Shown piece by piece: positions 21,824 through 31,863 of a stretch of 64,000 nucleotides of DNA. Under the pieces are notes generated by a model, which saw only the letters and a program-made list of their open reading frames with translations, was not told where the DNA came from and searched no databases. Source of the DNA: Mycolicibacter algericus DSM 45454 (lineage in GTDB: Bacteria > Actinomycetota > Actinomycetes > Mycobacteriales > Mycobacteriaceae); assembly GCF_002086455.1 (NCBI RefSeq), contig NZ_MVHC01000002.1, positions 1 to 64,000 on the forward strand, read 5' to 3'. Numbering within the stretch: position 1 is the stretch's first letter; the number at the start of each line of letters is the position of its first letter. A program made the translations under genes and the position numbers.

Positions 21824-23260
21824 GTGACCGACAAGACGGCCGACGACATTCTCAAGCTCGTGGCCGACGAGAACGTGGAGTACATCGACATCCAGTTCTG
21901 CGACTTGCCGGGCATGATGCAGCATCTGACGATCCCCGCCGCCACGCTCGACGCCAGCGTGTTCGAGGACGGATTGGCCTTCGACGGTTCCTCGATCCGC
22001 GGCTTCCAGTCCATCCACGAGTCGGACATGATGCTGCTGCCCGACTTCTCCACCGCCCAGATCGATCCGTTCCGGGCGGCCAAGACGCTGAACCTGAACT
22101 TCTTCGTCCACGACCCGTTCACCCGCGAGCCCTACTCCCGCGACCCGCGCAACGTCGCCCGCAAAGCGGAGAACTACCTGACCAGCACCGGCATCGCCGA
22201 CACCGCCTACTTCGGCGCCGAAGCCGAGTTCTACATCTTCGACTCGGTGAGCTTCGACTCGCAGATGAACGGCACCTTCTACGAGGTCGACTCGGACTCG
22301 GGCTGGTGGAACACCGGCTCGCCGACCGAGATCGGCGGAGGCGTCAACCGCGGCTACAAGACCCGCCCCAAGGGCGGCTACTTCCCGGTGGCGCCCAACG
22401 ACCATTACGTCGACCTGCGCGACGCGATGACCACCAACCTCGCCAACGCGGGCCTGACCCTGGAGCGCGGGCACCACGAGTGCGGCTCCGGCGGGCAGGC
22501 CGAGATCAACTACCGGTTCAACACGCTGCTGCACGCCGCCGACGACCTGATGCTGTTCAAATACATCATCAAGAACACCGCCTGGGCTAACGGCAAGACC
22601 GTCACCTTCATGCCCAAACCACTGTTCGGTGACAACGGCTCGGGCATGCATGTGCACATGTCGCTGTGGAAGAACGGCGATCCGTTGTTCTACGACGAGG
22701 CCGGTTACGCCGGGCTGTCCGACATCGCCCGGCACTGCATCGGCGGCATCCTGCACCACGCCCCGTCACTGCTGGCGTTCACCAACCCGACCATCAACTC
22801 CTATAAGCGCCTGGTGCCGCACTACGAGGCGCCGATCAACCTGGTCTACAGTCAGCGCAACCGCTCGGCCTGTGTGCGCATCCCGATCACCGGTACCAAC
22901 CCCAAGGCCAAGCGGCTGGAGTTCCGCTGCCCGGACTCCTCGGGCAACCCGTACCTGGCGTTCGCGGCGATGCTGATGGCCTGCGTCGACGGCGTCAAGA
23001 ACAAGATCGAGCCGGCCGCTCCGGTCGACAAGGATCTCTACGAGCTGCCGCCCGACGAGGCAGCCGGCATCCCGCAGGCCCCGACCACCCTGGCCCAGGT
23101 GATGGACAACCTGGAAGCCGATCACGAATACCTCACCGAGGGCGGGGTTTTCACGCCGGATCTGATCGAGAACTGGATCCGCTACAAACGCGACCACGAG
23201 ATCACCCCGATCAACCTGCGCCCGCACCCCTACGAGTTCGCGCTGTACTACGACTGCTGA
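21824..23260 (+). CDS. glnA: Glutamine synthetase type I, adenylylatable
   Basis: Main GS (GlnA1), making glutamine from glutamate, ammonia and ATP. GTG start preceded by GGAGGAGAACAATTCT. 478 residues, the M. tuberculosis length. Motifs: [24 protein letters not shown], the metal-binding [11 protein letters not shown], and NRSACVRIP. The adenylylation site is Tyr406 in [11 protein letters not shown], the target of GlnE encoded 1.5 kb downstream on the opposite strand. No clear GlnR box was identified upstream; GTAACGTCAGCAACG at about 21761 is at best a weak candidate. Confidence 0.98.
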   Translation: MTDKTADDILKLVADENVEYIDIQFCDLPGMMQHLTIPAATLDASVFEDGLAFDGSSIRGFQSIHESDMMLLPDFSTAQIDPFRAAKTLNLNFFVHDPFTREPYSRDPRNVARKAENYLTSTGIADTAYFGAEAEFYIFDSVSFDSQMNGTFYEVDSDSGWWNTGSPTEIGGGVNRGYKTRPKGGYFPVAPNDHYVDLRDAMTTNLANAGLTLERGHHECGSGGQAEINYRFNTLLHAADDLMLFKYIIKNTAWANGKTVTFMPKPLFGDNGSGMHVHMSLWKNGDPLFYDEAGYAGLSDIARHCIGGILHHAPSLLAFTNPTINSYKRLVPHYEAPINLVYSQRNRSACVRIPITGTNPKAKRLEFRCPDSSGNPYLAFAAMLMACVDGVKNKIEPAAPVDKDLYELPPDEAAGIPQAPTTLAQVMDNLEADHEYLTEGGVFTPDLIENWIRYKRDHEITPINLRPHPYEFALYYDC

Positions 23261-23377
23261 GTCGAGTTCCGGCGCGACACCATCGGCGGCGCAAATCGCG
23301 CAAAGTTCAGGGCGGGAATCAACCGGCCAGCAGGAATGTCGCGAGGAAGGCCAAGCGGCCGGCGGACGATCGTTGCG

Positions 23378-24001
23378 TCAGAACCCGAAGTCGAAGAAGT
23401 CCGTCATGGCCACGGCATCGTCGAAGAGGCTGCCGATCCAGACCACGGGAGCCGACGCGAGCGCGAGCGGGATCACCTCACCGAAGCTGATCCCCAGCAT
23501 CTGGAATCCCGCGGACATGGTGTCGGCCATCGAGCCCTCGGCGACCGCACTCTCGAACGCCTGCGAGGCATCCAGCATCGATTCGCCGGCATCCGCCCAC
23601 TGCTGGTTGAGCGGCGCGAAGAACAACTGGTCGATCAGCGACGACATCGACCCGGAATGCTCGAGGATCGTCGCTTCGGCCGGCGCGAGTTTGTCGTCGA
23701 TGATGTCGACCGCCCGGTCCATGATGCTCGGAAAACGATGCATCGCCTCCACAGCCGACAGCAAGGTTCCGGATAGCTCTGAGGTGTCGATCCCGGTGAT
23801 GACGTCGCTGGCGTCCCCGAAATTCGTACTCGCGATGATCAACAGCTCGGTCGAATCGGCGTTCTCGCCGGCGACTGCGATACCGGCGAGCTGATCGGCG
23901 GCGCCGGCGTGGGCGCCGCCCAGTCCGACCGTCACCGCAACCGCCACGGCCCCGCTGACCAGGCCGACTCCCACACCGAAACGACGCCCATAAGCCGACA
24001 T
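23378..24001 (-). CDS. Unrecognised secreted protein
   Basis: 207 residues from ATG (MSAYGRRFGVG), chosen because AGAGGA lies 8 nt upstream; a TTG two codons earlier is less well spaced. A Sec signal peptide (basic start, hydrophobic core VSGAVAVAVTVGLGGAHAGAA, cleavage near residue 33) precedes a helical, Ala/Ser/Asp/Met-rich mature region without cysteines. It ends in an aromatic FFDFGF tail. No family recognised, and it is not a PE or PPE protein by its N-terminus. It is not part of the M. tuberculosis gene order as I know it. Convergent with glnA1 (117 bp). Confidence 0.7.
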   Translation of the reverse strand: MSAYGRRFGVGVGLVSGAVAVAVTVGLGGAHAGAADQLAGIAVAGENADSTELLIIASTNFGDASDVITGIDTSELSGTLLSAVEAMHRFPSIMDRAVDIIDDKLAPAEATILEHSGSMSSLIDQLFFAPLNQQWADAGESMLDASQAFESAVAEGSMADTMSAGFQMLGISFGEVIPLALASAPVVWIGSLFDDAVAMTDFFDFGF

Positions 24002-24145
24002 CAGCAAGATCCTCTTCCCCGAATCCCCACCGCGACCCTGACAACCTCGCGGACATGAGTGTTTCTGAAGAAAACCCTAGCAAATGATCAGGTCCATCCG
24101 AAGAATTCCTGCGCAACGCATTCTCCCCGACTGCTGCGCCAGCCC

Positions 24146-24793
24146 TCACTCCACCGCGTCGCGGGCCCAGGACGGCATGATGAAGACCCCGTCGGCCTCC
24201 ACGGTCACCCCGGACGCGTCGGAGATGTGCCCGCGGGCATAGGTCTTGAAGCCCTCCTTGCGGTAGATCGAGGCTTCGGCGTGCAATGGCCCCAGCGGGG
24301 TGCCGCGCAAGTACTTCACGGTGATGGTGCCGGTGTAGAGCGCCTTGGTCAGGCCGTCGCTGGCGGCCTCCCCCAGCAGGTGGTCGAGGACCAGGGCGCT
24401 GACCCCGCCGTGGACCAGGCTCGGCGGCCCTTCGTAGGCCGCCCCGAGATGGAAATCGGTCCAGCAGTGACCGTTTTCGCCGTGCTCGATCACCAGCGGA
24501 GGAGCGATCGGGTTGCGCAGCCCGATCACGGCGTTGCCCCATGCCAGCGGCCGCCCGTCGACCACGTAACGCATTCCGGGCGAGTCGCTCAGCGTATCGG
24601 CCTGCAGCCGCCCGGTCAGCTCGCGCAGTTGAGCGGTCACCTCGCGAGCCGTGGTGTCGTCGGTTTGGGTACGGATGGTGGCGTCGATCAGCTCACGCAC
24701 CGCCTGCGCCAGCGGTCCGTAACGCTCCAACAACCGCGCACTCTCATCGGTACTGATCGTCGGCACGTTCGAGCCCGGCCTGAATTGCACCAC
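24146..24793 (-). CDS. Hotdog-fold thioesterase (PaaI/4HBT type)
   Basis: 215 residues from the first of two GTG codons (VVQFRPGSNVP), supported by AGAAGGAG 7 nt upstream. The hotdog domain occupies the second half: GPPSLVHGGVSALVLDHLLGEAA contains the HGG-type motif and the helix of the acyl-CoA thioesterase fold, followed by YTGTITVKYLRGTPLGPLHAEA. The N-terminal third is helical. The likely substrate is an acyl-CoA, not determinable here. It sits between the secreted protein and glnE, 13 bp after the glnE stop, and so could be transcribed behind glnE. Confidence 0.85.
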   Translation of the reverse strand: MVQFRPGSNVPTISTDESARLLERYGPLAQAVRELIDATIRTQTDDTTAREVTAQLRELTGRLQADTLSDSPGMRYVVDGRPLAWGNAVIGLRNPIAPPLVIEHGENGHCWTDFHLGAAYEGPPSLVHGGVSALVLDHLLGEAASDGLTKALYTGTITVKYLRGTPLGPLHAEASIYRKEGFKTYARGHISDASGVTVEADGVFIMPSWARDAVE

Positions 24794-24806
24794 AAACGTA
24801 CTCCTT

Positions 24807-27800
24807 CTAGTCTCCGAATACCTTGCGCACCACAACCTTCGCGCGCCGCGTCACCCGCAGATAATTGTCCAGGAATTCACCGCCGTCACCGCCGGGCCAG
24901 CCGGCGGCCACCGCCACCGCGTTGAGCGCCCGCCCCGCCCCGGGCAGCTGGTCGGTCGGTTTGCCCCGCACCAGCACCAGCGCGTTGCGGGCCCGGGTCG
25001 CGGTCAGCCAGGCCTGCCGGAGCCGGTCCACGTCGTCTTCGTCGACCAGCCCGGCATCGGCGATGGCGTCCAGCGTCTCCAGCGTCGACGTGTTGTGCAG
25101 CGCCGGGACCTCGTGTGCGTGGCGCAGCTGCAGCAACTGCACGGTCCATTCGACGTCGGCCAGCCCGCCGCGGCCCAGTTTGGTGTGGGTGTTGGGATCG
25201 GCGCCTCGCGGCAGCCGCTCGGCGTCGACTCGGGCCTTCACCCGGCGGATCTCCCGCACCGCATCGACCGACACCCCGCCGGCGGGGTACCGGGTGCGGT
25301 CGACCATCAGCAGGAACCGGCGACCCAAGTCCGCGTCGCCGGCGACCCGGTGCGCCCGCAGCAACGCCTGGATCTCCCACGGCTGCGCCCACTGGTCGTA
25401 GTAGGCCGCATACGAGGCCAGGGTGCGCACCGGCGGGCCGCTGCGGCCCTCCGGTCGCAGGTTGATGTCCACCTGCAGCGGCGGGTCGGCGCTGGCGGTG
25501 CCCAGCAGTGCCCGGACCTGCTCGGCGATCGACGTCGCCCAGCGCACCGCGTCGGCATCGCTCACCCCCGCCACCTGTTCATTGGCCTCGCAGACGAACA
25601 TCACGTCGGCGTCCGAGCCGTAGCCCAGCTCGCGCCCGCCGAGCCGCCCCATGGCGATGACGGCGATCCGTGCTGGAGCCGACTCCGCCTGGCCGTCTGG
25701 CAGGTTGACCCGGATGATCGCGTCCAGGCTGGCCTGCAACACCGCCACCCACACCGACGTCAACGCCGCGCAGACGTCGCGGACGTCGAGCATGCCCAGC
25801 AGGTCCGCCGAGGCGACCCGGGCCAGCTCGTGACGGCGCAGGCTGCGAGCGGCGGCGATCGCGCGCACCGGATCGGCGTGGCGGGCCGCCGAGGCGATCA
25901 GCGCCCGCGCCACCGCGTCCGGCTCGGGGTCCAGCAGCTTCGGCCCGGCAGGCCCGTCGCCGTAGGCCAGCAGGACATCCGGCGCGCGCAACAACAGTTC
26001 CGGAACATAAGCCGAGGTGCCCAGCACCCGCATCAGCCGCTTGGCGACGGCGCTGCTGTCGCGCAGCGTGCTCAGATACCAGCGGTGGGCGGCCAACGCC
26101 TCGCTGAGCCGCCGGTAGGCCAGCAGCCCGGCATCGGGATTGGGGGTGTCCGACAGCCAGTAGAGCAGCTTGGGCAGCAGCACCGTCTGCACCCGCCCGC
26201 GGCGGCCGCTCTGGTTGGTCAGCGCCGCCAGGTGCGTCAAGGCGTTCTGCGGCGCGTCATAGCCGAGCGCGGCCAGTTGCCGCTCGGCGGCGCCGGGCGT
26301 CAGACCGCCGGCCAGCTCCAGACCCGCGGGTCCGACCGCTTCCAGCAGCGGTTGGTAGAACAGCTTGGCGTGCAGCCGTGATACCCGCAGGTTCTGCGCC
26401 TTGAGCTCCTCGCGCAGCACTCCCAGCGCATCATGGCGGGCGTCCGGGCGGACGTGGGCGGAGCGGGCCAGCCAGCGCAACGCCTCGTCGTCGTCGGGCG
26501 GCGGCAGCATGTGGGTGCGCTTGAGCCGCTGCAACTGCAGCCGGTGTTCGAGAAGCCGGAGGAACTCATACGACGCGGTCAGGGTGGCCGCGTCCTCGCG
26601 GCCGATGTAGCCGCCGGCGCCCAGCGCCGCCAGGGCGTCGACGGTGGAGGCCACGTGGAGCGACTCGTCGCCGCGACCGTGGACCAGTTGCAACAGTTGC
26701 ACCGCGAACTCCACATCACGCAGTCCCCCCGTGCCCAGCTTGATCTCCCGGTCCCGGATCTCGGCGGGCACCAGCTGTGCCACCCGCCGGCGCATCGCCT
26801 GCACGTCGGCGACGAAATCCTCACGCTCGCAGGCGGTCCACACCATCGGCAGCAGCGCGTCGACGTAGGCCCGCCCCAGCTCGGCATCACCGGCGGCGGG
26901 GCGGGCCTTGAGCAACGCCTGAAACTCCCAGGTCTTGGCCCACCGCTGGTAGTAGGCGATGTGCGACTCCAGCGTTCGCACCAGCGCACCGTGCCGGCCC
27001 TCCGGCCGCAGCCCGGCATCCACCTCGAAGAACGCCTCGCCCGCCACCGCCATCAGTTCGCCGGCGACCCGGCTGCTCACCGCGTCGGCTTCCTCGGCGA
27101 CGAAGATGACGTCGACATCGCTGACGTAATTCAGTTCCCGCGCACCGGATTTGCCCATCGCGATCACGGCGAGCCGCGGCACGGCGGCGGTGTCGTCCGC
27201 GCCGCACACGTTCCGCTCGGCCACCTGCAGGGCGGCGGCCAGCGCGGCGTCGGCCAGGTCCGCCAGGTGCGCCCCGACGGCCACAAACGGCAGCGCCGGC
27301 AGTGGCTCCACGGTGGGCGCCAGATCCAGCGACGCCAACACCAGCAGCCGGTCGCGGTAGAGCACCCGCAGCCGCTCGACGTAGGCGCCGTCCGTGGTCT
27401 CGGCGATGCAGTCGGCGAACATGGCGCGCAACGCATCCGCCGACGGCAGGGTGATCACCCCGTCGGCAGCGCCGTCGGCGCCCTCGGGGGCCGCCAACAG
27501 CTTCCACGACTGCGGATGGGCGATGAGGTGATCACCCAGCGCCAGTGAGGATCCGATCACCCCGAACAGCCGCCCGCGCAGACCGCGGTCGGCCAGCAAC
27601 GCAGCGCTCAGTTCCTGCCAGTCGATTCCCGGCGTCTCCGACAGCCGGACCAGGGTGCGCAGCGCGACGTCGGCGTCGGGTGCCCGCGACAGCGCCCAGA
27701 GCACATCGACGTGCGGCTGGGTGTAGGCGCTGTACCACCCCAGTGCCGTCAGGTCCGCCGCGGCGTACCGGTCGACCAAACCGAGCCGCCCGACGCTGGG

Positions 27801-27833
27801 CAGCTTGCGGCGCTGCGCTCCGGGATAGGCCAC
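24807..27833 (-). CDS. glnE: Bifunctional glutamine synthetase adenylyltransferase
   Basis: Adds or removes AMP on GlnA1 according to nitrogen status. 1008 residues, full length. Two nucleotidyltransferase domains are visible: the N-terminal removase half with [23 protein letters not shown] near residue 225 and the C-terminal transferase half with [23 protein letters not shown] near 720. Each has the GS-x10-DxD catalytic pattern. [15 protein letters not shown] and [14 protein letters not shown] mark the GlnD-type helical linkers. Transcribed after glnA2 (12-bp gap). Only GlnA1 (Tyr406) carries a recognisable target site in this window. Confidence 0.97.
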   Translation of the reverse strand: MAYPGAQRRKLPSVGRLGLVDRYAAADLTALGWYSAYTQPHVDVLWALSRAPDADVALRTLVRLSETPGIDWQELSAALLADRGLRGRLFGVIGSSLALGDHLIAHPQSWKLLAAPEGADGAADGVITLPSADALRAMFADCIAETTDGAYVERLRVLYRDRLLVLASLDLAPTVEPLPALPFVAVGAHLADLADAALAAALQVAERNVCGADDTAAVPRLAVIAMGKSGARELNYVSDVDVIFVAEEADAVSSRVAGELMAVAGEAFFEVDAGLRPEGRHGALVRTLESHIAYYQRWAKTWEFQALLKARPAAGDAELGRAYVDALLPMVWTACEREDFVADVQAMRRRVAQLVPAEIRDREIKLGTGGLRDVEFAVQLLQLVHGRGDESLHVASTVDALAALGAGGYIGREDAATLTASYEFLRLLEHRLQLQRLKRTHMLPPPDDDEALRWLARSAHVRPDARHDALGVLREELKAQNLRVSRLHAKLFYQPLLEAVGPAGLELAGGLTPGAAERQLAALGYDAPQNALTHLAALTNQSGRRGRVQTVLLPKLLYWLSDTPNPDAGLLAYRRLSEALAAHRWYLSTLRDSSAVAKRLMRVLGTSAYVPELLLRAPDVLLAYGDGPAGPKLLDPEPDAVARALIASAARHADPVRAIAAARSLRRHELARVASADLLGMLDVRDVCAALTSVWVAVLQASLDAIIRVNLPDGQAESAPARIAVIAMGRLGGRELGYGSDADVMFVCEANEQVAGVSDADAVRWATSIAEQVRALLGTASADPPLQVDINLRPEGRSGPPVRTLASYAAYYDQWAQPWEIQALLRAHRVAGDADLGRRFLLMVDRTRYPAGGVSVDAVREIRRVKARVDAERLPRGADPNTHTKLGRGGLADVEWTVQLLQLRHAHEVPALHNTSTLETLDAIADAGLVDEDDVDRLRQAWLTATRARNALVLVRGKPTDQLPGAGRALNAVAVAAGWPGGDGGEFLDNYLRVTRRAKVVVRKVFGD

Positions 27834-27845
27834 GAGGCGTCCGGA

Positions 27846-29186
27846 CTAGAGCGCCAGGTAGTTCTGCAGCTCGTAGGGGGTCACGTGGCTGCGGTAGTTG
27901 GCCCACTCCTGGCGCTTGTTACGCAGGAAGAAGTCGAAAACCTGCTCCCCCAGCGCTTCTGCGACCAGCTCGGAGTTCTCCATCTCGGAAAGGGCGCGCT
28001 CCAGGGTGCCGGGCAGTTCCCGATAGCCCATCGCCCGGCGTTCCTCGGGCGTCAACGCCCACACGTTGTCCTCGGCTTCCGGGCCGAGCTCGTAGCCCTT
28101 CTCCACCCCGCGTAGCCCCGCGGCCAGCAGCACGGCGAAGGTCAGGTAGGGGTTGCACGCCGAGTCCGGACTGCGCACTTCGACGCGCCGCGACGACGTC
28201 TTGTGGGGGCTGTACATCGGTACCCGCACCAGCGCCGACCGGTTGGAGGCACCCCAGGATGCCGCGGTGGGCGCCTCCCCGCCGTGGATCAGCCGTTTGT
28301 AGGAGTTCACCCACTGGTTGGTGACGGCACTGATCTCGTTGGCGTGCTCGAGGATTCCGGCGATGAACGACTTGGCGGTATCGGAAAGCTGCAGTGGGTC
28401 ATCTGGGCTGTGGAAGGCATTGACCTCGCCCTCGAACAGGCTCATGTGGGTGTGCATGGCCGAACCGGCGTATTCGCGGAACGGCTTGGGCATGAACGAT
28501 GCCCGCACTCCTTCTTTGAGCGCGATCTCTTTGATCAGGTAGCGGAACGTCATCACGTTGTCGGCCATCGACAGCGCGTCGGCGTAGCGCAGGTCGATCT
28601 CCTGCTGACCCGGGGCGTTCTCGTGGTGGCTGTACTCCACCGAGATGCCCATGGTTTCCAGCGCCTCGATCGCGTGCCGGCGGAAGTTCGCGGCCGAGCC
28701 GTGGATCGCCTGGTCGAAGTAGCCGGCGTCGTCGGCCGGTACCGGCGTCGACCCGTCGTACGGGCCGGGCTCAAGCAGGAAGAACTCGATCTCGGGGTGC
28801 ACGTAGCAGGCGAAGCCCAGCTCGCCGGCCTTGGCCAGTTGCCGGCGCAGCACGTGCCGCGACGACGCCCACGCCGGCGACCCGTCGGGCATGGTGATGT
28901 CGCAGAACATCCGGGCCGAGTACTGCCGGCCGGCGTCCGATGTCCACGGCAGCAGCTGGAACGTGGACGGGTCGGGGTGGGCGACCATGTCCGATTCGAA
29001 GACCCGGGCGAAGCCCTCGATCGCCGAACCGTCGAAGCCCACGCCCTCCTCGAAGGCACCCTCGAGCTCAGCCGGTGCGATCGCGACCGACTTCAGGTAT
29101 CCCAGGACGTCGGTGAACCAGAGCCGGACGAAGCGGATGTCGCGTTCCTCCAGCGTGCGGAGCACAAACTCCTTCTGACGGTCCAT
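27846..29186 (-). CDS. glnA2: Type I glutamine synthetase paralogue GlnA2
   Basis: 446 residues from the ATG giving MDRQKEFVL, the length I recall for GlnA2. GS motifs: FTDVLGYLKS, GFDGSAIEGFARV, the metal-binding VHPEIEFFLLEP, and NRSALVRVPMYSP. At the position of the adenylylation loop it reads NVWALTPEERRAMG with no tyrosine, so it should not be controlled by GlnE. In related actinobacteria, GlnA2 paralogues have been tied to gamma-glutamylpolyamine metabolism; that role is only a possibility here. First gene of a glnA2-glnE unit. Confidence 0.95.
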   Translation of the reverse strand: MDRQKEFVLRTLEERDIRFVRLWFTDVLGYLKSVAIAPAELEGAFEEGVGFDGSAIEGFARVFESDMVAHPDPSTFQLLPWTSDAGRQYSARMFCDITMPDGSPAWASSRHVLRRQLAKAGELGFACYVHPEIEFFLLEPGPYDGSTPVPADDAGYFDQAIHGSAANFRRHAIEALETMGISVEYSHHENAPGQQEIDLRYADALSMADNVMTFRYLIKEIALKEGVRASFMPKPFREYAGSAMHTHMSLFEGEVNAFHSPDDPLQLSDTAKSFIAGILEHANEISAVTNQWVNSYKRLIHGGEAPTAASWGASNRSALVRVPMYSPHKTSSRRVEVRSPDSACNPYLTFAVLLAAGLRGVEKGYELGPEAEDNVWALTPEERRAMGYRELPGTLERALSEMENSELVAEALGEQVFDFFLRNKRQEWANYRSHVTPYELQNYLAL

Positions 29187-29206
29187 ACCGCGAAGCGTAG
29201 CAGCGC

Positions 29207-30748
29207 TCAGCACTTCGCATCGGTCGGCGGCAACGTGCCTTCGATCAGGTAACGCGTGGCGAACCCGTCGACGCATTCGTTGCCCTGAAACACCACCGTG
29301 TGCTGGGTTCCGTTGAACGTCAGCAGGCCGCCGCGCAACTGCTTGGCCAGGTCAACACCCGCCTGATACGGGGTGGCCGGGTCACGGGTGGTCGACACCA
29401 CCATCGTCGGCGGCAGATCCGGCACCGAGATGGTGTGCGGCTCGCTGGTCGGGGGCACCGGCCAGAACGCGCAGGTGCTCAGTGGCGCGTCACCGGTGAA
29501 CTTCCCGTAACTCATGAACGGCGCCAATTCACGCGACCGCCGGTCCTCGTCGATCACCTTGGCGCGGTCGGTGATCGGCGGCTGGTCGACACAGTTGACC
29601 GCCACCCGGGCGTCGGTGGCGTTGGTGTACTGGCCCTTGGCGTCGCGGCGCATGTACAGATCGGACAGGCTGAGCATGATGTCGCCGCGCCCGCCGGCCA
29701 GATCCGACAGCCCGTCGTTGAGGTGCGTCCAGAACGTCGGCGAGTACAGCGCCATGATGGTCCCGACGATGGCGTCGCTGTAGGACAGCCCGCGCGGGTC
29801 CTTGGTCCTGGCGGGCTTGTCCACCAGCGGGTCGACCAGGCTGTGGTAGACGTCGACGGCCTTGTCCGGATCGGTGCCCAGCGGGCACTCCGGCTCCTTG
29901 GCGCAGTCCGCCGCGAAGTCGTCGAAGGCGCCCTGAAAGGCCTGCGCCTGGCGCAGGTCCTCCTCGATCGGGTCGGCGTTGGGGTCGACCGCGCCGTCGA
30001 GGATCATCGCGCGCACATTCTGCGGGAAGGCCTCGGCATAGGCCGAGCCGATCCGGGTGCCGTAGGAATATCCCAGGTAGGTCAGCTTCTCGTCGCCCAG
30101 CCCGGCCCGGATCGCGTCGAGGTCACGGGCGACGTTGACGGTGCCGACGTTGGCCAGGAACTCCTTGCCGGTCTTCTCCAGGCAGCGCTCGACGTATTCC
30201 TTGGTCTCGTTCTCGATGCGTGCCACGCCCTCGGGGCTGTAGTCCACCTGGTTGAGGGCCCGCAGCCGGTCGTTCTCCTTGTCGGAGTTGCACCAGACCG
30301 CCGGCCGGCTCGACGCCACCCCCCGCGGGTCGAAGCCGACCAGGTCGAAGTGCTCGCGGACCTTGCGCGGCAGCGTGGTGACCAGACCCACCGCGGTTTC
30401 GATGCCGGACTCGCCCGGCCCGCCCGGGTTGATCACCAGCGAGCCGATCTTGTCCTTGGTGGCCGGGAACCGGATCATGGCCAGCCGGGCCACGGCGCCC
30501 TGCGTGTTGGAGTAGTCGACCGGCACCGCGATGAATCCGCACTGGGCGTCGTCGGGCACCTTGATGTTGGTGTCGGCGGTGAACCGGCACTTGTCCCACT
30601 GCACCGGCTGGCCGACCCGCGGCGCGGCCAATACCGCGTGCCCCGGCGTCATCCTGGTGCAGCTGCCGACCGTGAGCGCCACCATCGCGATCGCGAGGCA
30701 GGTCAGGGTCGTACGCGCGATCCTGTCGCGGCGGGTCGGCGGGGTCAT
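29207..30748 (-). CDS. caeA: Cell-envelope serine protease/carboxylesterase (CaeA/Hip1-like lipoprotein)
   Basis: 513 residues from ATG (MTPPTRRDR). A signal peptide ends in a lipobox with Cys30 (TVGSC), so it is probably a secreted lipoprotein. Alpha/beta-hydrolase fold: oxyanion region INPGGPGESG near residue 108, nucleophile Ser228 in YLGYSYGTRIG, a C-terminal TAP-like domain (PPTMVVSTTRDPATPY) and catalytic His in NGTQHTVVF near the end. Corresponds to Rv2224c, reported to cleave GroEL2 and to modulate host responses. Follows upstream of glnA2 on the same strand by 20 bp. Confidence 0.93.
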   Translation of the reverse strand: MTPPTRRDRIARTTLTCLAIAMVALTVGSCTRMTPGHAVLAAPRVGQPVQWDKCRFTADTNIKVPDDAQCGFIAVPVDYSNTQGAVARLAMIRFPATKDKIGSLVINPGGPGESGIETAVGLVTTLPRKVREHFDLVGFDPRGVASSRPAVWCNSDKENDRLRALNQVDYSPEGVARIENETKEYVERCLEKTGKEFLANVGTVNVARDLDAIRAGLGDEKLTYLGYSYGTRIGSAYAEAFPQNVRAMILDGAVDPNADPIEEDLRQAQAFQGAFDDFAADCAKEPECPLGTDPDKAVDVYHSLVDPLVDKPARTKDPRGLSYSDAIVGTIMALYSPTFWTHLNDGLSDLAGGRGDIMLSLSDLYMRRDAKGQYTNATDARVAVNCVDQPPITDRAKVIDEDRRSRELAPFMSYGKFTGDAPLSTCAFWPVPPTSEPHTISVPDLPPTMVVSTTRDPATPYQAGVDLAKQLRGGLLTFNGTQHTVVFQGNECVDGFATRYLIEGTLPPTDAKC

Positions 30749-30911
30749 GACACCACATGCTGCCATGCACGGTCGGTCGGCTCCGGGCACCCGGTCGCTC
30801 AGCGCGTGGCGTCGAGCAGGCCCGCCGCTGATCGGGCCGGCCGGTTCGGGTGTGAGGAAATCCACTCCACCTGGTGGTTCAGCAGCACCGCGGCAGGTGG
30901 CACACTGGCTG

Positions 30912-30986
30912 ATGTCAGACGACCCGGGGACCCTGCGCAGGGCTTCGAGGATCGACCCGACCAATTCGAGGGACAACGATGTCTGA
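30912..30986 (+). CDS. Possible 24-codon upstream ORF overlapping the panB start
   Basis: ATG-initiated frame [24 protein letters not shown] whose TGA lies within ATGTCTGA, so its stop overlaps the panB start codon in another frame. The arrangement would allow translational coupling. No ribosome binding site is obvious, and it may be coincidental. It lies in the 230-bp divergent caeA/panB intergenic region, where no other feature was found. Confidence 0.25.
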   Translation: MSDDPGTLRRASRIDPTNSRDNDV

Positions 30987-31830
30987 GCACGTTTACGGCG
31001 CTTCGCGCGATGACAAGCCCCAACCGACCCGCATTGCTCCGCAGACCCGCGTTCATCATCTGCAACAGCTGAAAGGCGAGGGCCGCAAGTGGGCGATGCT
31101 CACGGCCTACGACTACTCCACGGCCCGGATCTTCGACGATGCCGGCATCCCGGTGCTGCTGGTGGGCGACTCGGCGGCCAACGTGGTCTACGGCTACGAC
31201 AGCACCGTGCCGATCTCCATCGATGAACTGATCCCGTTGGTCCGGGCGGTGGTGCGCGGCGCCCCGCATGCACTGGTGGTCGCCGACCTGCCGTTCGGCT
31301 CGTATGAGGGCGGACCGGCGGCGGCGCTGGCCACCGCCACCCGCTTCATGAAGGAGGGCGGCGCCCACGCGGTCAAACTGGAAGGCGGAGAGCGGGTGGC
31401 CGAGCAGATCGCGACGCTGTCGGCGGCCGGCATCCCGGTGATGGCGCACATCGGCTTCACCCCGCAGAGCGTCAACACCCTCGGCGGTTTCCGGGTGCAG
31501 GGTCGCGGTGACGCCGCCGAGCAGACCATCCACGATGCGATCGCCGTCGCCGAGGCCGGTGCGTTCGCCGTGGTGATGGAGATGGTGCCCGCCGAACTGG
31601 CCACCCAGATCACCGGCAAGCTGACCATTCCCACCGTCGGGATCGGCGCCGGACCCAACTGCGACGCGCAGGTGCTGGTATGGCAGGACATGGCCGGGAT
31701 GACCACCGGCAAGACCGCCCGGTTCGTCAAGCGTTTCGGCGATGTCGGCGCTGAATTACACCGTGCGGCAACCCGGTACGCCGACGAGGTGTCGGCCGGT
31801 ACCTTCCCCGCCGAGGAGCACTGCTTCTGA
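30979..31830 (+). CDS. panB: 3-methyl-2-oxobutanoate hydroxymethyltransferase
   Basis: First committed step of pantothenate synthesis, using methylene-tetrahydrofolate and alpha-ketoisovalerate. 283 residues. Motifs: [25 protein letters not shown] with the metal-binding Asp, [32 protein letters not shown] and [19 protein letters not shown]. Start ATG follows GAGGGACAACG. Divergent from caeA, and 33 bp upstream of the CHAD gene. Confidence 0.96.
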   Translation: MSEHVYGASRDDKPQPTRIAPQTRVHHLQQLKGEGRKWAMLTAYDYSTARIFDDAGIPVLLVGDSAANVVYGYDSTVPISIDELIPLVRAVVRGAPHALVVADLPFGSYEGGPAAALATATRFMKEGGAHAVKLEGGERVAEQIATLSAAGIPVMAHIGFTPQSVNTLGGFRVQGRGDAAEQTIHDAIAVAEAGAFAVVMEMVPAELATQITGKLTIPTVGIGAGPNCDAQVLVWQDMAGMTTGKTARFVKRFGDVGAELHRAATRYADEVSAGTFPAEEHCF

Positions 31831-31863
31831 CACGGCGCCACTCGCGGTGTGACACGCTGAGCT

